Part shown: piece by piece, positions 17,759 to 25,424 of the stretch
How positions within the stretch are numbered: the stretch's first letter is position 1
Layout of the letters: each line of letters begins with the position of its first letter
DNA from: Caloramator mitchellensis
GTDB taxonomy: Bacteria > Bacillota > Clostridia > Clostridiales > Caloramatoraceae
Length of the DNA: 64,000 nt
Direction: 5' to 3'
NCBI RefSeq assembly: GCF_001440545.1
Contig: NZ_LKHP01000006.1
Coordinates: 62,001 to 126,000, forward strand
Program-made: the position numbers and the translations under genes
The notes under the pieces: generated by a model
Seen by the model: only the letters and a program-made list of their open reading frames with translations
What the model was told of the DNA's origin: nothing
The model's database searches: none

Positions 17759-18408
17759 TTTTTCACCTCCGCTACTTTAAGGCTAATTGCAAGCCCATCG
17801 CCAATCGGTAGAACAACAGTTTCAAGTTCCGGCATGTTTGAAATGGTTGTAAGATATTTTCTCAGCCTCTTCACAATAGTTATTTTTCTTCTTTTTACTA
17901 AATCGTTAGTTGCTATCATCCCTCTAAAAAGAACATTGTCTGAAATTAAAAGGCCTCCCTGCTTTAACAGCCTTAAGCATTCAGGAAGAAAATGTATATA
18001 ATGCCCTTTAGCTGCATCCAAAAAAATCATGTCATATTTCCCTTCAAGTTTTTTTAACTCTTCAAGTGCATCTCCCTTAATTACGTTAATTTTATCAGTT
18101 AGATTAGCATTCCTTATATTTTCAATAGCCTTGTTATACATTTCATCATCTCTTTCGATAGTTATAATTCTGCTTGCACCAGCATTAGCCATCACTATTG
18201 AGGAATATCCTATGGCAGCTCCAACCTCAAGTATATTATTTATGTCGTGTGATTTAATTAATATACTCATAAGCTTTACAACTTCCTTATGAACAATTGG
18301 AACATCATTTGCAGCAGCATATTCTTCCAACTCTTTTATTAATCCAGTATTCCCAGGTATTAGCTCTCTTATATATTCTTCTATATAATCATGAACTATA
18401 TTGCTCAT
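17755..18408 (-). CDS. trmR: O-methyltransferase, probable tRNA 5-hydroxyuridine methyltransferase
   Basis: SAM-dependent class I methyltransferase of the COMT-like family, 217 residues. Motif I is ILEVGAAIGYSSIVMA, the acidic residue is in IITIERDDEMY, and IFLDAAKGHYIHFLPE is the metal/catalytic region typical of this family, followed by GGLLISDNVLFRG. Next to a U32/TrhP gene and udk, it corresponds to Bacillus YrrM/TrmR, which makes 5-methoxyuridine in tRNA. The ATG at 18408 follows GGAGGTTAAT; the upstream in-frame extension is rejected. It is the first gene of this operon. Confidence 0.88.
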   Translation of the reverse strand: MSNIVHDYIEEYIRELIPGNTGLIKELEEYAAANDVPIVHKEVVKLMSILIKSHDINNILEVGAAIGYSSIVMANAGASRIITIERDDEMYNKAIENIRNANLTDKINVIKGDALEELKKLEGKYDMIFLDAAKGHYIHFLPECLRLLKQGGLLISDNVLFRGMIATNDLVKRRKITIVKRLRKYLTTISNMPELETVVLPIGDGLAISLKVAEVKK

Positions 18409-18600
18409 ATTAACCTCCAAATAAAAAAGGTTCATATTTATTTTAACACAAAACTCCAATAAATATTTTGTTGAAATTTGTTGATTTCACTCTTTGCTAT
18501 TATATCACTTTGTATATTTTAACTCAAGAAAATGAATATAAAAAAGATGATATTTTATAAATAGATAAAAAATGTTAGAATTATTATTGAGGTGAAATAA

Positions 18601-18939
18601 ATGAAAATGCAGAACTTTTTAGACTATTGTCTTTCAAAACCTTTTTCAAAGTTGGATTATCCTTTTGGACCAGATATTGCGGTAATAAAAGTTGGTTCAA
18701 GGATGTTTGCGATTATTCAAGTAAGGGAAAACAATTTAAATATATCGTTGAAATGTGAGCCAATACTGGCAGAATTTTTAAGATATCAATATAAATCAGT
18801 AATTCCAGGTTATCATTTAAACAAAAAGCATTGGAACACAGTTATCATTGATGGGAGCGTCCCAATAGAAGAAATTAATAAATTAATTGACCATTCTTAC
18901 GAGTTAGTATTCTCTAAACTTACAAAAGAGAGCCTCTAA
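18601..18939 (+). CDS. MmcQ/YjbR family protein
   Basis: A 112-residue protein on the plus strand, divergent from trmR. It shows the YjbR pattern: LDYPFGPDIAVIKVGSRMFA, SLKCEPILAEFLR, then PGYHLNKKHWNTVIIDGSVP. The family has a double-stranded-DNA-binding CyaY-like fold and no settled function. The ATG has GAGGTGA upstream. It is a single-gene transcript closed by a bidirectional terminator that overlaps its stop codon. Confidence 0.9.
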   Translation: MKMQNFLDYCLSKPFSKLDYPFGPDIAVIKVGSRMFAIIQVRENNLNISLKCEPILAEFLRYQYKSVIPGYHLNKKHWNTVIIDGSVPIEEINKLIDHSYELVFSKLTKESL

Positions 18940-18954
18940 TATAGGCTCTCTTTT
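18924..18954. terminator. Bidirectional terminator between the YjbR-like gene and queT
   Basis: A 12-bp perfect stem AAAAGAGAGCCT / AGGCTCTCTTTT with a 7-nt loop has A-rich and T-rich flanks on both strands. It lies between convergent genes and can serve both. Confidence 0.88.
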
Positions 18955-19000
18955 ATTTCAGTTGCCATAATATCATCTCCTGATGGCAAATTAGTTTTAA

Positions 19001-19480
19001 TTATTTCTTTATTCTTTCAAAAGCTGCTAATACAATTAAGCCTAAAATTCCTGCAGTTACAAATTCTCCAAAGCCTATAGTTCCTACTGTAATCCAGTAT
19101 GGACTTAAACCCTTTATTTTGACTTCTTCACCTATAAATTGCTGAACCCATATAGCTACAATAAATGCATTAAGAAATATTGGTGGTAAAACTGCAAGAT
19201 ATTTATTTGGCATCTTGCTTGTAAGGTATGCTGCTGCAAGTGTTGTCAAGCTGCCAAATACAATATCTACCCAGCCAAGACCTCCGAAATAGTTAGCGAA
19301 TATGCAACCTATAAAAAGTCCTGGAACAGCAGCTGGCTCAATAAATGGTAATACCGTCAATGCTTCTGAAATTCTAAATTGAACTGGTCCGTAAGATATC
19401 GGCATTAAAAATATAGTAAGAACTGCATAAATTGCTGCTATAAGACCTGCCTTTGCAATATATTGAGTTTTTCTTTCCAT
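19001..19480 (-). CDS. queT: QueT family transporter (ECF S component)
   Basis: Substrate-binding membrane subunit of an energy-coupling-factor transporter, thought to import a queuosine precursor. 159 residues with five or six hydrophobic segments, an N-terminal AKAGLIAAIYAVLT, and FRISEALTVLPF typical of QueT. It is the last gene of a unit after rnjA and the ylbF-like gene. No preQ1 riboswitch is visible in the 12-nt gap upstream, so unlike many queT genes it is not under direct preQ1 control here. Confidence 0.88.
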   Translation of the reverse strand: MERKTQYIAKAGLIAAIYAVLTIFLMPISYGPVQFRISEALTVLPFIEPAAVPGLFIGCIFANYFGGLGWVDIVFGSLTTLAAAYLTSKMPNKYLAVLPPIFLNAFIVAIWVQQFIGEEVKIKGLSPYWITVGTIGFGEFVTAGILGLIVLAAFERIKK

Positions 19481-19492
19481 AAACCCACCATC

Positions 19493-19837
19493 CTAGATAC
19501 CTGGATTAATGTCTATTCCGATTGTATCGGTAATAATTTTAAACATATCCTGCCACAGAGTTAAAAATCTCATCTCAGCTTCCAAAAATTCATGAATTTC
19601 AGGGTTTAAACTAATTACGTTTGAAATGTTGCTGTATGCCTCCATTTGTTCCTTCGATGGTTCCTTCCCCTGAAGCTGCAACGAATAAATTTCAAACTGC
19701 ATCTTTCTCAAATCTTCAACCATTTTTTTATGTGTTGAATTTGAGTTTAGTTTATCGAGTGCTCTTTTATAGTTCATAACCTCAGGAGTATTCTTTAATT
19801 CCCTTGCAAATTCATGAACTTTGTCATAAATATACAT
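19493..19837 (-). CDS. YlbF/YmcA family regulator
   Basis: A 114-residue all-helical protein. The pattern YDKVHEFARELKNTPEVMNYK, then KMQFEIYSLQLQGKEPSKEQME and ISLNPEIHEFLEAEMRF, matches the YlbF (Com_YlbF) family. In Bacillus YlbF, YmcA and YaaT form a complex that steers RNase Y. Here the gene lies between rnjA (RNase J) and queT, about 20 nt after rnjA, which fits a role near RNA decay. Which paralogue (YlbF or YmcA) it represents cannot be decided. Confidence 0.88.
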   Translation of the reverse strand: MYIYDKVHEFARELKNTPEVMNYKRALDKLNSNSTHKKMVEDLRKMQFEIYSLQLQGKEPSKEQMEAYSNISNVISLNPEIHEFLEAEMRFLTLWQDMFKIITDTIGIDINPGI

Positions 19838-19856
19838 AGAAACACCCCCATATAAA

Positions 19857-21521
19857 TTATATTTCCATAATAATTGGCAGAATCATAGGCTTTCTCTTAG
19901 TTTTTTCATACAGAAAATCTCTTAGAATATCTTTAATAGTTGATTTGAGTGCAGACCATTCGGTAATTTGGTTGCTAAGCATCTGGTCAATTGATTTTTT
20001 AACGAGCTGCTTTGCCTGCTCTATTAAATCTTCTGATTCTCTGACATAAACAAATCCTCTTGATATAATATCAGGTCCCGCAATCACCTTTCCGCTTGAA
20101 CGGTCAATGGTTACTACAACAGTTAAAATGCCATCCTGAGATAAATGCTTTCTATCCCTCAATACAATGCTTCCAACGTCTCCTACTCCAAGTCCATCAA
20201 CAAGGACCTGACCTGCAGGGACATATCCATTTAGCTTTGCTCCATCCCTTGTAATTTCAAGAGTCTGACCTATATCAGCTATAAATATATTTGACATATC
20301 CATTCCAAGCTTATTTGCTAAAAATGAATGCTGCTTTAAGTGCCTATATTCACCGTGAACAGGCATAAAATATTTTGGTTTAGTCAATGTATGAATAAGC
20401 TTCAACTCCTCCTGACAGGCATGTCCGGACACATGCACATCTGCGAGAGATTGATAATATACGTTAGCACCCTTTTTGAAAAGTTGATTTATAACCCTTG
20501 AAATAAGCTTTTCGTTTCCAGGGATCGGTGTTGCAGAAATTATTACCAAATCTCCTTCTTTAATTTCAACTTTTTTGTGCTCAGAAGTCGACATCCTCGC
20601 TAGGGCAGACATAGGCTCTCCCTGGCTACCAGTTGTTATTATAACGATTTGTTTGTCATTGTATTTGTTTATATCGTCTATACTTATCATCAATCCTTCA
20701 GGAACATCAAGATAACCTAGGGCGTATGCAACCTCAACTATATTTTCAACACTACGTCCTGAAACAGCAACTTTTCTGTTAAACTTATAGGCAGAATTTA
20801 TAATCTGCTGCAATCTGTGAACATTTGAAGCAAATGTAGCAACTATTATTCTTCCGCTTGCTTCAGAAAAAATATTGTCAAAAGTCTCTCCAACAATCCT
20901 TTCCGACATAGTATAACCTTGTCTTTCTACATTTGTGCTGTCTGCAAGCAATAACAGAACTCCTTGGCGTCCAAGCTCTGCAAGCCTTGCAAGGTCCATC
21001 TGCGCACCATCTATTGGAGTATAATCGATTTTAAAATCCCCTGTGTGAACGATTGTTCCAAGTCCAGTATGTATAGCAAGAGAGCAGGAATCAGCAATGC
21101 TATGGCAGTTTCTTATAAATTCTACTTTAATATGATCTAATTTTATAACCTCACCTGCATTAACAACCCTTAAATCCGTAGTTGTCAATAATCCGTGATC
21201 CTTTAATCTTGTTTCCACAATTCCGAGCGTTAGTCTTGTTCCATAAACAGGAACATTTAATTGTTTAAGAACATATGGAAGTGCTCCAATATGATCTTCA
21301 TGTCCATGGGTTAAAAATATACCTTTTACCTTATCTTTATTTTTTATGAGGTATGTAACATCTGGAATAACTATATCAATGCCAAACATTTCCTCCTCAG
21401 GGAACATAAGTCCGCAATCTATTACAATGATTTCGTTTTTATATTCAATCATTGTCATGTTCTTTCCAATTTCATTTACACCACCCAATGGAACAATTCT
21501 TATTTTATCCTTCTTAGTCAA
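19857..21521 (-). CDS. rnjA: Ribonuclease J
   Basis: Metallo-beta-lactamase/beta-CASP ribonuclease with endo- and 5'-exonuclease activity in mRNA decay. From a TTG at 21521 it is 554 residues, the usual RNase J1 length. The site AAGGAGGG lies just upstream of this TTG, inside the apparent N-terminal extension from the ATG at 21539, so the TTG is preferred. Motifs: GGVNEIGKN, THGHEDHIGALPY, HTGDFKIDYTP, beta-CASP segment with ATFASNVHRLQ, and PVHGEYRHL. Confidence 0.95.
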   Translation of the reverse strand: MTKKDKIRIVPLGGVNEIGKNMTMIEYKNEIIVIDCGLMFPEEEMFGIDIVIPDVTYLIKNKDKVKGIFLTHGHEDHIGALPYVLKQLNVPVYGTRLTLGIVETRLKDHGLLTTTDLRVVNAGEVIKLDHIKVEFIRNCHSIADSCSLAIHTGLGTIVHTGDFKIDYTPIDGAQMDLARLAELGRQGVLLLLADSTNVERQGYTMSERIVGETFDNIFSEASGRIIVATFASNVHRLQQIINSAYKFNRKVAVSGRSVENIVEVAYALGYLDVPEGLMISIDDINKYNDKQIVIITTGSQGEPMSALARMSTSEHKKVEIKEGDLVIISATPIPGNEKLISRVINQLFKKGANVYYQSLADVHVSGHACQEELKLIHTLTKPKYFMPVHGEYRHLKQHSFLANKLGMDMSNIFIADIGQTLEITRDGAKLNGYVPAGQVLVDGLGVGDVGSIVLRDRKHLSQDGILTVVVTIDRSSGKVIAGPDIISRGFVYVRESEDLIEQAKQLVKKSIDQMLSNQITEWSALKSTIKDILRDFLYEKTKRKPMILPIIMEI

Positions 21522-21626
21522 AAAAATTCCCTCCTTCATTTTAAGCTACGTTCAATCCTTATTATGTATTTTACCACAAAATTCATGAATATATAATTTT
21601 TAGCCCAAATTTTATTAAAAAATAAA

Positions 21627-21657
21627 GCATGTAGAATTGCAATTGCAATTCACATGC
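21627..21657 (-). terminator. Rho-independent terminator after the fur-type gene
   Basis: Arms GCATGT / ACATGC with an inner GAATTGC / GCAATTC helix, a one-base bulge and an AATT loop. On the minus strand it is followed by TTTATTTTTTAAT. It separates the regulator from rnjA. Confidence 0.85.
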
Positions 21658-21663
21658 AAAATT

Positions 21664-22104
21664 TTACTTACATTTCTTGCATATTCCGTAGAACTTTACG
21701 TCGTGATTTGTAATTTTAAAGTTATATAAACCTGTTATTTTTTCCTCAAGGGAATCCAAAAGGTCATCTTCTACTTCCTGAATATCACCACATTTTACGC
21801 AAATAAGATGATGGTGCTGATGGTCTTCAGTGCTATGAACAAGTTCATATCTGCTTACTCCGTCATCAAAGTTCATTTTATATAATATGCCCATCTTTTC
21901 AAGCAATTGAACTGTTCTATATACCGTTGCAAGACCAATTTCAGGGCATTCCATCTTTACAAGGTCGTAAATTTCCTCTGGCGATAGGTGTCTGCCTTCG
22001 CTGTCAATTATAGCGTTTAAAATGGCTCTTCTTTGTGGAGTTAGCTTATATCCTCTCTCCTTCAAATCTTGTTTTAATTTTTCTGTCTCCTCTTTTGACA
22101 TCAT
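21664..22104 (-). CDS. fur: Fur family metalloregulator
   Basis: About 146 residues. Winged-helix DNA-binding domain with GYKLTPQRRAILNAI and PEIGLATVYRTVQLLEKMG, then the dimer domain with DHQHHHLICVKCGDIQEVED and a second CxxC (CKKC) at the C-terminus. Both CxxC pairs should bind structural zinc. Location next to feoAB, and Fur-type boxes on the feoA promoter, favour an iron sensor, but PerR or Zur cannot be excluded by sequence alone. The start is uncertain: GTG 22107, ATG 22104 and ATG 22101 are all near the GAGGTG site. It has its own promoter and terminator. Confidence 0.85.
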   Translation of the reverse strand: MMSKEETEKLKQDLKERGYKLTPQRRAILNAIIDSEGRHLSPEEIYDLVKMECPEIGLATVYRTVQLLEKMGILYKMNFDDGVSRYELVHSTEDHQHHHLICVKCGDIQEVEDDLLDSLEEKITGLYNFKITNHDVKFYGICKKCK

Positions 22105-22145
22105 CACAGAATCCACACCTCAATTAATTTAAATTCATTAGTTAA

Positions 22146-22174
22146 ATTTTACATATAATATTTATCATTGTCAA
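22146..22174 (-). promoter_or_regulatory. Sigma-A-type promoter of the fur-type gene
   Basis: On the minus strand TTGACA (22169-22174), a 17-nt spacer and TAAAAT (22146-22151) lie about 40 nt upstream of the regulator start. The -35 is a perfect consensus. Confidence 0.75.
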
Positions 22175-22192
22175 GTGGCTTTCAATTGAAAA

Positions 22193-22333
22193 TCACTTTT
22201 CATTGCTCTTTAACTTAGAACATTTGAGACAATTTCCACTGCAATTAAAACAAGATAAGATAGTTGTTTTACATCTTGGGCAAACAGTTGTATCCTTTGC
22301 CAAGTATCCACATGTAGGACATTTTATTTCCAT
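22193..22333 (-). CDS. Small zinc-ribbon protein of the feo operon
   Basis: A 46-residue gene, found by reading the feoB-fur gap. It starts at an ATG (22331-22333) with AAGGTGA 5 nt upstream and ends at TGA 22193-22195. It holds eight Cys in four CxxC pairs: CPTC, CPRC, CFNC and CLKC, within a Lys-rich sequence. The ATG begins 10 nt after the feoB stop, so it is cotranslated with feoB. It resembles neither FeoC (winged helix) nor the membrane-bound FeoB-associated Cys-rich proteins. It may bind zinc or iron; its function is unknown. Confidence 0.82.
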   Translation of the reverse strand: MEIKCPTCGYLAKDTTVCPRCKTTILSCFNCSGNCLKCSKLKSNEK

Positions 22334-22343
22334 AATATCACCT

Positions 22344-24185
22344 TCATATCAAAATAAAAGCTAATATTCCGCCTACTAAAAACGCTGCAATAAAGCTTCC
22401 AAGCCAAATTGTCAATGCTTCTTTTTTACTTCTTTCTTTAAACATCACAATTATTGATGCAATGCAAGGAACGAAGAGGGTTATAGTAACAAGCGAAACC
22501 ACAGTTTGTTCGGGAGTTAGAGTAAGATCAGTTAAACCTGCAGCTCCAAAGTCTCTTCTTATTATTCCCATAATAAATGCATTTGCTGCTTCCTTTGGTA
22601 ATTTTAAAAAGTTTACTGTAAATGGAGCAAAGAAGTTTTGTATCACAACAAGAAGATTAGTTTCGCTTAAGAATGTTATAATAACGGCGCCTAAAGCAAA
22701 TAATGGTGTTGCTTCCTTTAAAAACATCCATGTTTTTGTCCATGTCTTTTTTACGACATTTGATATCCTAGGCATTCTTATTGGAGGCAAATCTATAAAT
22801 AAATGAGAAGATTCACCAGGAAGCACTTTATTTAATATAGTTCCTGTCAGTGCAAAAACAAAGAAAATAGTCACTAAATATATGAGTAGATACTTTGCGC
22901 CAAGTGGAGCAATCATACCAGCTATCACACCCAATTGTGCAGAACATGGAATGGTTAATCCCAAAAGTGCCGTTGCAATAATCTTTTCGCGTCTTGTTCC
23001 AAGAAGTCTTGTTGTTATTGTTGCCATGGTTATGCATCCAAATCCAAGTATTATAGGTATTATAGCTCTTCCGTTTAATCCAAAGAAGGATAGAACCTTG
23101 TCTGATAATGACGCTATTCTTGGTAGATATCCTGAGTCCTCCAAAAGTGACATAAAGAAATAAAACCCTATAACAAGCGGCATTAAAAGTCCTAAAACAT
23201 AGGTCGGAGTTAATGTTAAAATTCCAAATTCACCTGCAAAAGCTCTGTATAATACAGTATTATCTCCAAATAGATTAGCAAAAATTCCTTTAACAAAAGG
23301 TTCATAATATCCCTGCATAATCGTTTCTTCTGTTATACCTACTATTGTCCCCGCTACAAAAACGCCTATAACCTTAAACATAATATATAATACAACAGCA
23401 AGAATTGGAATCCCCGTTATTGGATTTAACATATAGTATCCCAATTTTTGTCTGATAGAATTCTTCTCATTATCATTAATTATAACTTTAGATATAATTT
23501 CATCAACAGCTTGTCTTCTTAATCTGTATATTTCTTCTCGTAAATTCATTCTACTAAATCCATATGCGTTTAAGAATTCATCATCATCTTCAAGGATCAA
23601 CAAAGCTTCGCTTTGGTGTTCTACTTTTTCCACTATGTCCTTGAGATACTTCATAATATGCGGGTTTGCATTCCCAACTCGTGCATTATATAGATTTTTC
23701 TTTACCTCATCAATTCCTTTGCCTTTTATAGCTATTGTTGGTATTACAGGAACGCCAAGCAAATTGCTTAATTTTTCAACATCTATTTTGATTCCGTTTC
23801 TCTCAACATCATCCATCATATTAAGAGCTACAATAACGGGCTTGCCCATATCTATAAGTTGCAATGTTAAGAACAAATCTCTTTCAAGGTGCAAAGCATC
23901 AACTATATTAAGTATTATATCGCCATAAATTATAACATCCTTTGCTACCTTCTCTTCATCATTAAAGGATGAAACTCCATATACGCCTGGAGTATCCATT
24001 ACAACATCATCGCCAAATTTACCATGCGAAACATCCACAGTAGTTCCTGGGAAGTTTGAAACATCCACATATACGCCTGTTAGTGCATTAAAAAACACAG
24101 ACTTCCCTACGTTTGGATTGCCTGCTAAAACAATTTTTTTAGCTCCCTTTGGAATATCAATTTTTAACCCTTCACAGCAGTTCAT
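22344..24185 (-). CDS. feoB: Ferrous iron transport protein B
   Basis: Fe(II) uptake permease with an N-terminal GTPase. About 613 residues from the ATG at 24185 (GGAGGG 5 nt upstream). G-domain: GNPNVGKS, NFPGTTVD switch, DTPGVYG, NMMDD (NxxD). After the helical GDI-like region come eight or more hydrophobic segments with two Gate motifs (PLVIGFYFFMSLLEDSGYLPR and FVPCIASIIV). It follows feoA with a 17-nt gap. Shorter than many FeoB proteins (about 650-770), mostly from a compact spacer region. Confidence 0.96.
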   Translation of the reverse strand: MNCCEGLKIDIPKGAKKIVLAGNPNVGKSVFFNALTGVYVDVSNFPGTTVDVSHGKFGDDVVMDTPGVYGVSSFNDEEKVAKDVIIYGDIILNIVDALHLERDLFLTLQLIDMGKPVIVALNMMDDVERNGIKIDVEKLSNLLGVPVIPTIAIKGKGIDEVKKNLYNARVGNANPHIMKYLKDIVEKVEHQSEALLILEDDDEFLNAYGFSRMNLREEIYRLRRQAVDEIISKVIINDNEKNSIRQKLGYYMLNPITGIPILAVVLYIMFKVIGVFVAGTIVGITEETIMQGYYEPFVKGIFANLFGDNTVLYRAFAGEFGILTLTPTYVLGLLMPLVIGFYFFMSLLEDSGYLPRIASLSDKVLSFFGLNGRAIIPIILGFGCITMATITTRLLGTRREKIIATALLGLTIPCSAQLGVIAGMIAPLGAKYLLIYLVTIFFVFALTGTILNKVLPGESSHLFIDLPPIRMPRISNVVKKTWTKTWMFLKEATPLFALGAVIITFLSETNLLVVIQNFFAPFTVNFLKLPKEAANAFIMGIIRRDFGAAGLTDLTLTPEQTVVSLVTITLFVPCIASIIVMFKERSKKEALTIWLGSFIAAFLVGGILAFILI

Positions 24186-24202
24186 AAGCACCCTCCACTA
24201 AA

Positions 24203-24424
24203 TTAATTTATAACGTCAACTTTAATTTTCTTTGCCAGTTCTCTTCCTATTGCAATTTCCTGTAATCTGTTTCCTAGAATTATTGGTCCAAAAGGTATTT
24301 TTGCAGAACAACTTACCTTTGCCCCTTCGTATAGCCCAAGCCTGATTGCCTGAACCCTTATATTATCATCAAGTATGTTTTTAATGACTATCCTTTGGCC
24401 AATTTTTGCCTTATCAAGAGTCAT
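24203..24424 (-). CDS. feoA: Ferrous iron transport protein A
   Basis: SH3-like cytosolic protein that assists FeoB. 73 residues. MTLDKAKIGQRIVIKN, then AIRLGLYEGAKV and PFGPIILGNRLQEIAIGRELAKKI match the FeoA beta-barrel. I chose the ATG at 24424, 6 nt after GGAGGTG; upstream in-frame ATG at 24439 lies before that site. First gene of the operon, directly behind a promoter overlapped by Fur-type boxes. Confidence 0.95.
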   Translation of the reverse strand: MTLDKAKIGQRIVIKNILDDNIRVQAIRLGLYEGAKVSCSAKIPFGPIILGNRLQEIAIGRELAKKIKVDVIN

Positions 24425-24455
24425 AAGGCTCACCTCCAATATATGTAAATTAAAA

Positions 24456-24470
24456 TGAATTTTATTCTCA
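24456..24470. promoter_or_regulatory. Second, weaker Fur-type box in the feoA leader
   Basis: TGAATTTTATTCTCA keeps 10 of the 14 fixed positions of the 7-1-7 Fur box (TGATAAT-N-ATTATCA). It lies between the -10 box of the feoA promoter and the gene, where a repressor would block transcription. Confidence 0.55.
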
Positions 24471-24475
24471 ATATT

Positions 24476-24504
24476 ATTATATTATGAATGAGAATGATTG
24501 TCAA
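24476..24504 (-). promoter_or_regulatory. feoA promoter with overlapping Fur box
   Basis: On the minus strand TTGACA (24499-24504), a 17-nt spacer and TATAAT (24476-24481) form a near-perfect sigma-A promoter. The spacer and -35 are overlapped by TGAGAATGATTGTCA (24489-24503), which matches 12 of 14 fixed positions of the Fur 7-1-7 box. This predicts iron repression of feoA-feoB and the small zinc-ribbon gene, probably by the neighbouring Fur-type protein. Confidence 0.85.
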
Positions 24505-24576
24505 TATTATCACGAAAAATCATCTACATTTTCTTAATAATTTTATTTAAAACTTCATCTTAAGAGCCTGACACCT

Positions 24577-24613
24577 AAAAAAATCGCCAACACTAAGTGT
24601 TGGCGATTTTTTT
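24577..24613 (-). terminator. Strong terminator after the DUF1292 gene
   Basis: A stem with core TCGCCAACAC / GTGTTGGCGA and a TAA loop is flanked by long A and T runs on both sides. On the minus strand it ends the DUF1292 transcript; symmetric flanks could also work on the other strand. Confidence 0.92.
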
Positions 24614-24934
24614 TTAAAATTCGTCTTCCTCATCGTCTTCGAATTCTTCGAAGTCTTCTTCTTCAAGCCACTCTTCGTAAGCTCTTGCAACCTTGTCGAA
24701 TTCTTCATCGTCTTCAATTGCAGCAAGAGAACCTTCACCGTTTTCATCCTCGTCGTATCTTAAAACTACAGCCTCATCATCATCAGTATCGAGTGGATAC
24801 AATACATAATAAAGCTTATCTTCAACTTCAAGTGATGTGATTATCTCGAATTCAGTTTCAACTCCGTTTTCATCAGTTAAAACTACAACATTTTCATGTT
24901 CATGGTCATGGTCATGATGATGGTCATGTGCCAT
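24614..24934 (-). CDS. DUF1292 family protein (YrzB-like), His-rich N-terminus
   Basis: About 106 residues, highly acidic. The DUF1292 core VVLTDENGVETEFEII, YYVLYPLD and EVVVLRY-like segments occupies the middle, and the C-terminus is almost all Asp/Glu. The N-terminus is unusual: AHDHHHDHDHEHEN, a likely metal-binding stretch. The ATG at 24934 follows GAGGTG. In Firmicutes this gene (yrzB) travels with ireB/yrzL, ruvX/yrrK and alaS, as here. Function unknown. Confidence 0.9.
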   Translation of the reverse strand: MAHDHHHDHDHEHENVVVLTDENGVETEFEIITSLEVEDKLYYVLYPLDTDDDEAVVLRYDEDENGEGSLAAIEDDEEFDKVARAYEEWLEEEDFEEFEDDEEDEF

Positions 24935-24995
24935 AATTAACACCTCATTTCTAATAATATAATGTAATTGTAAATTTAAAAGAAATTTTTGTCAA

Positions 24996-25412
24996 CTAAA
25001 TTTTTCTATTCCTGTCAAGATAGCTTTGGAGTATGAAAGTTGCAGCAACAGAGTCAATGACTCCCTTTCTTTTTTTTCTAGACATATCAGCATCAATAAG
25101 TATTCTCTCAGCTTGCATAGTCGTTAATCTTTCATCCTCAAAAACTATTTCCTTATCAGTTTTTTCCTTTAGCTTTTCACAAAACCTCATAACCTTCTCA
25201 CTTGCAGGTCCTAAACTGCCATTCATATTCTTTGGAAGGCCAACTACTATCTTTTCAATATTATGTTCATTTATTATTTTTATTATTTCCATTAAGTCGC
25301 TTTTAATACCCCTTCTCTCTAATGTTTTTAAGCTTTGTGCAGTCCAGCCTAAAGGGTCGCTTAATGCAATTCCTATCCTTTTTTCTCCAATATCTAATCC
25401 AAGTATTCTCAC
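24996..25412 (-). CDS. ruvX: Pre-16S rRNA nuclease / RuvX-like (YqgF family)
   Basis: RNase H-fold nuclease that matures the 16S rRNA 5' end; historically called a putative Holliday junction resolvase. 138 residues. Catalytic Asp in ILGLDIGEKRIG, VVGLPKNMNGSLGP, the acidic FEDERLTTMQAE and the terminal DSVAATFILQSYLD are the family motifs. The start is a GTG at 25412, 7 nt after AAGGAGG. It lies in the alaS-ireB-ruvX-DUF1292 block. Confidence 0.94.
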   Translation of the reverse strand: MRILGLDIGEKRIGIALSDPLGWTAQSLKTLERRGIKSDLMEIIKIINEHNIEKIVVGLPKNMNGSLGPASEKVMRFCEKLKEKTDKEIVFEDERLTTMQAERILIDADMSRKKRKGVIDSVAATFILQSYLDRNRKI

Positions 25413-25424
25413 AAAATTGCCTCC

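Noticed and set aside
19481-19492. preQ1 riboswitch for queT
   Set aside because: Only 12 nt separate queT from the upstream gene; there is no space or motif for an aptamer.
24547-24747. 66-residue ORF overlapping the DUF1292 gene
   Set aside because: It is a Lys-rich out-of-frame reading of the acidic DUF1292 coding sequence and crosses the terminator; no ribosome binding site.
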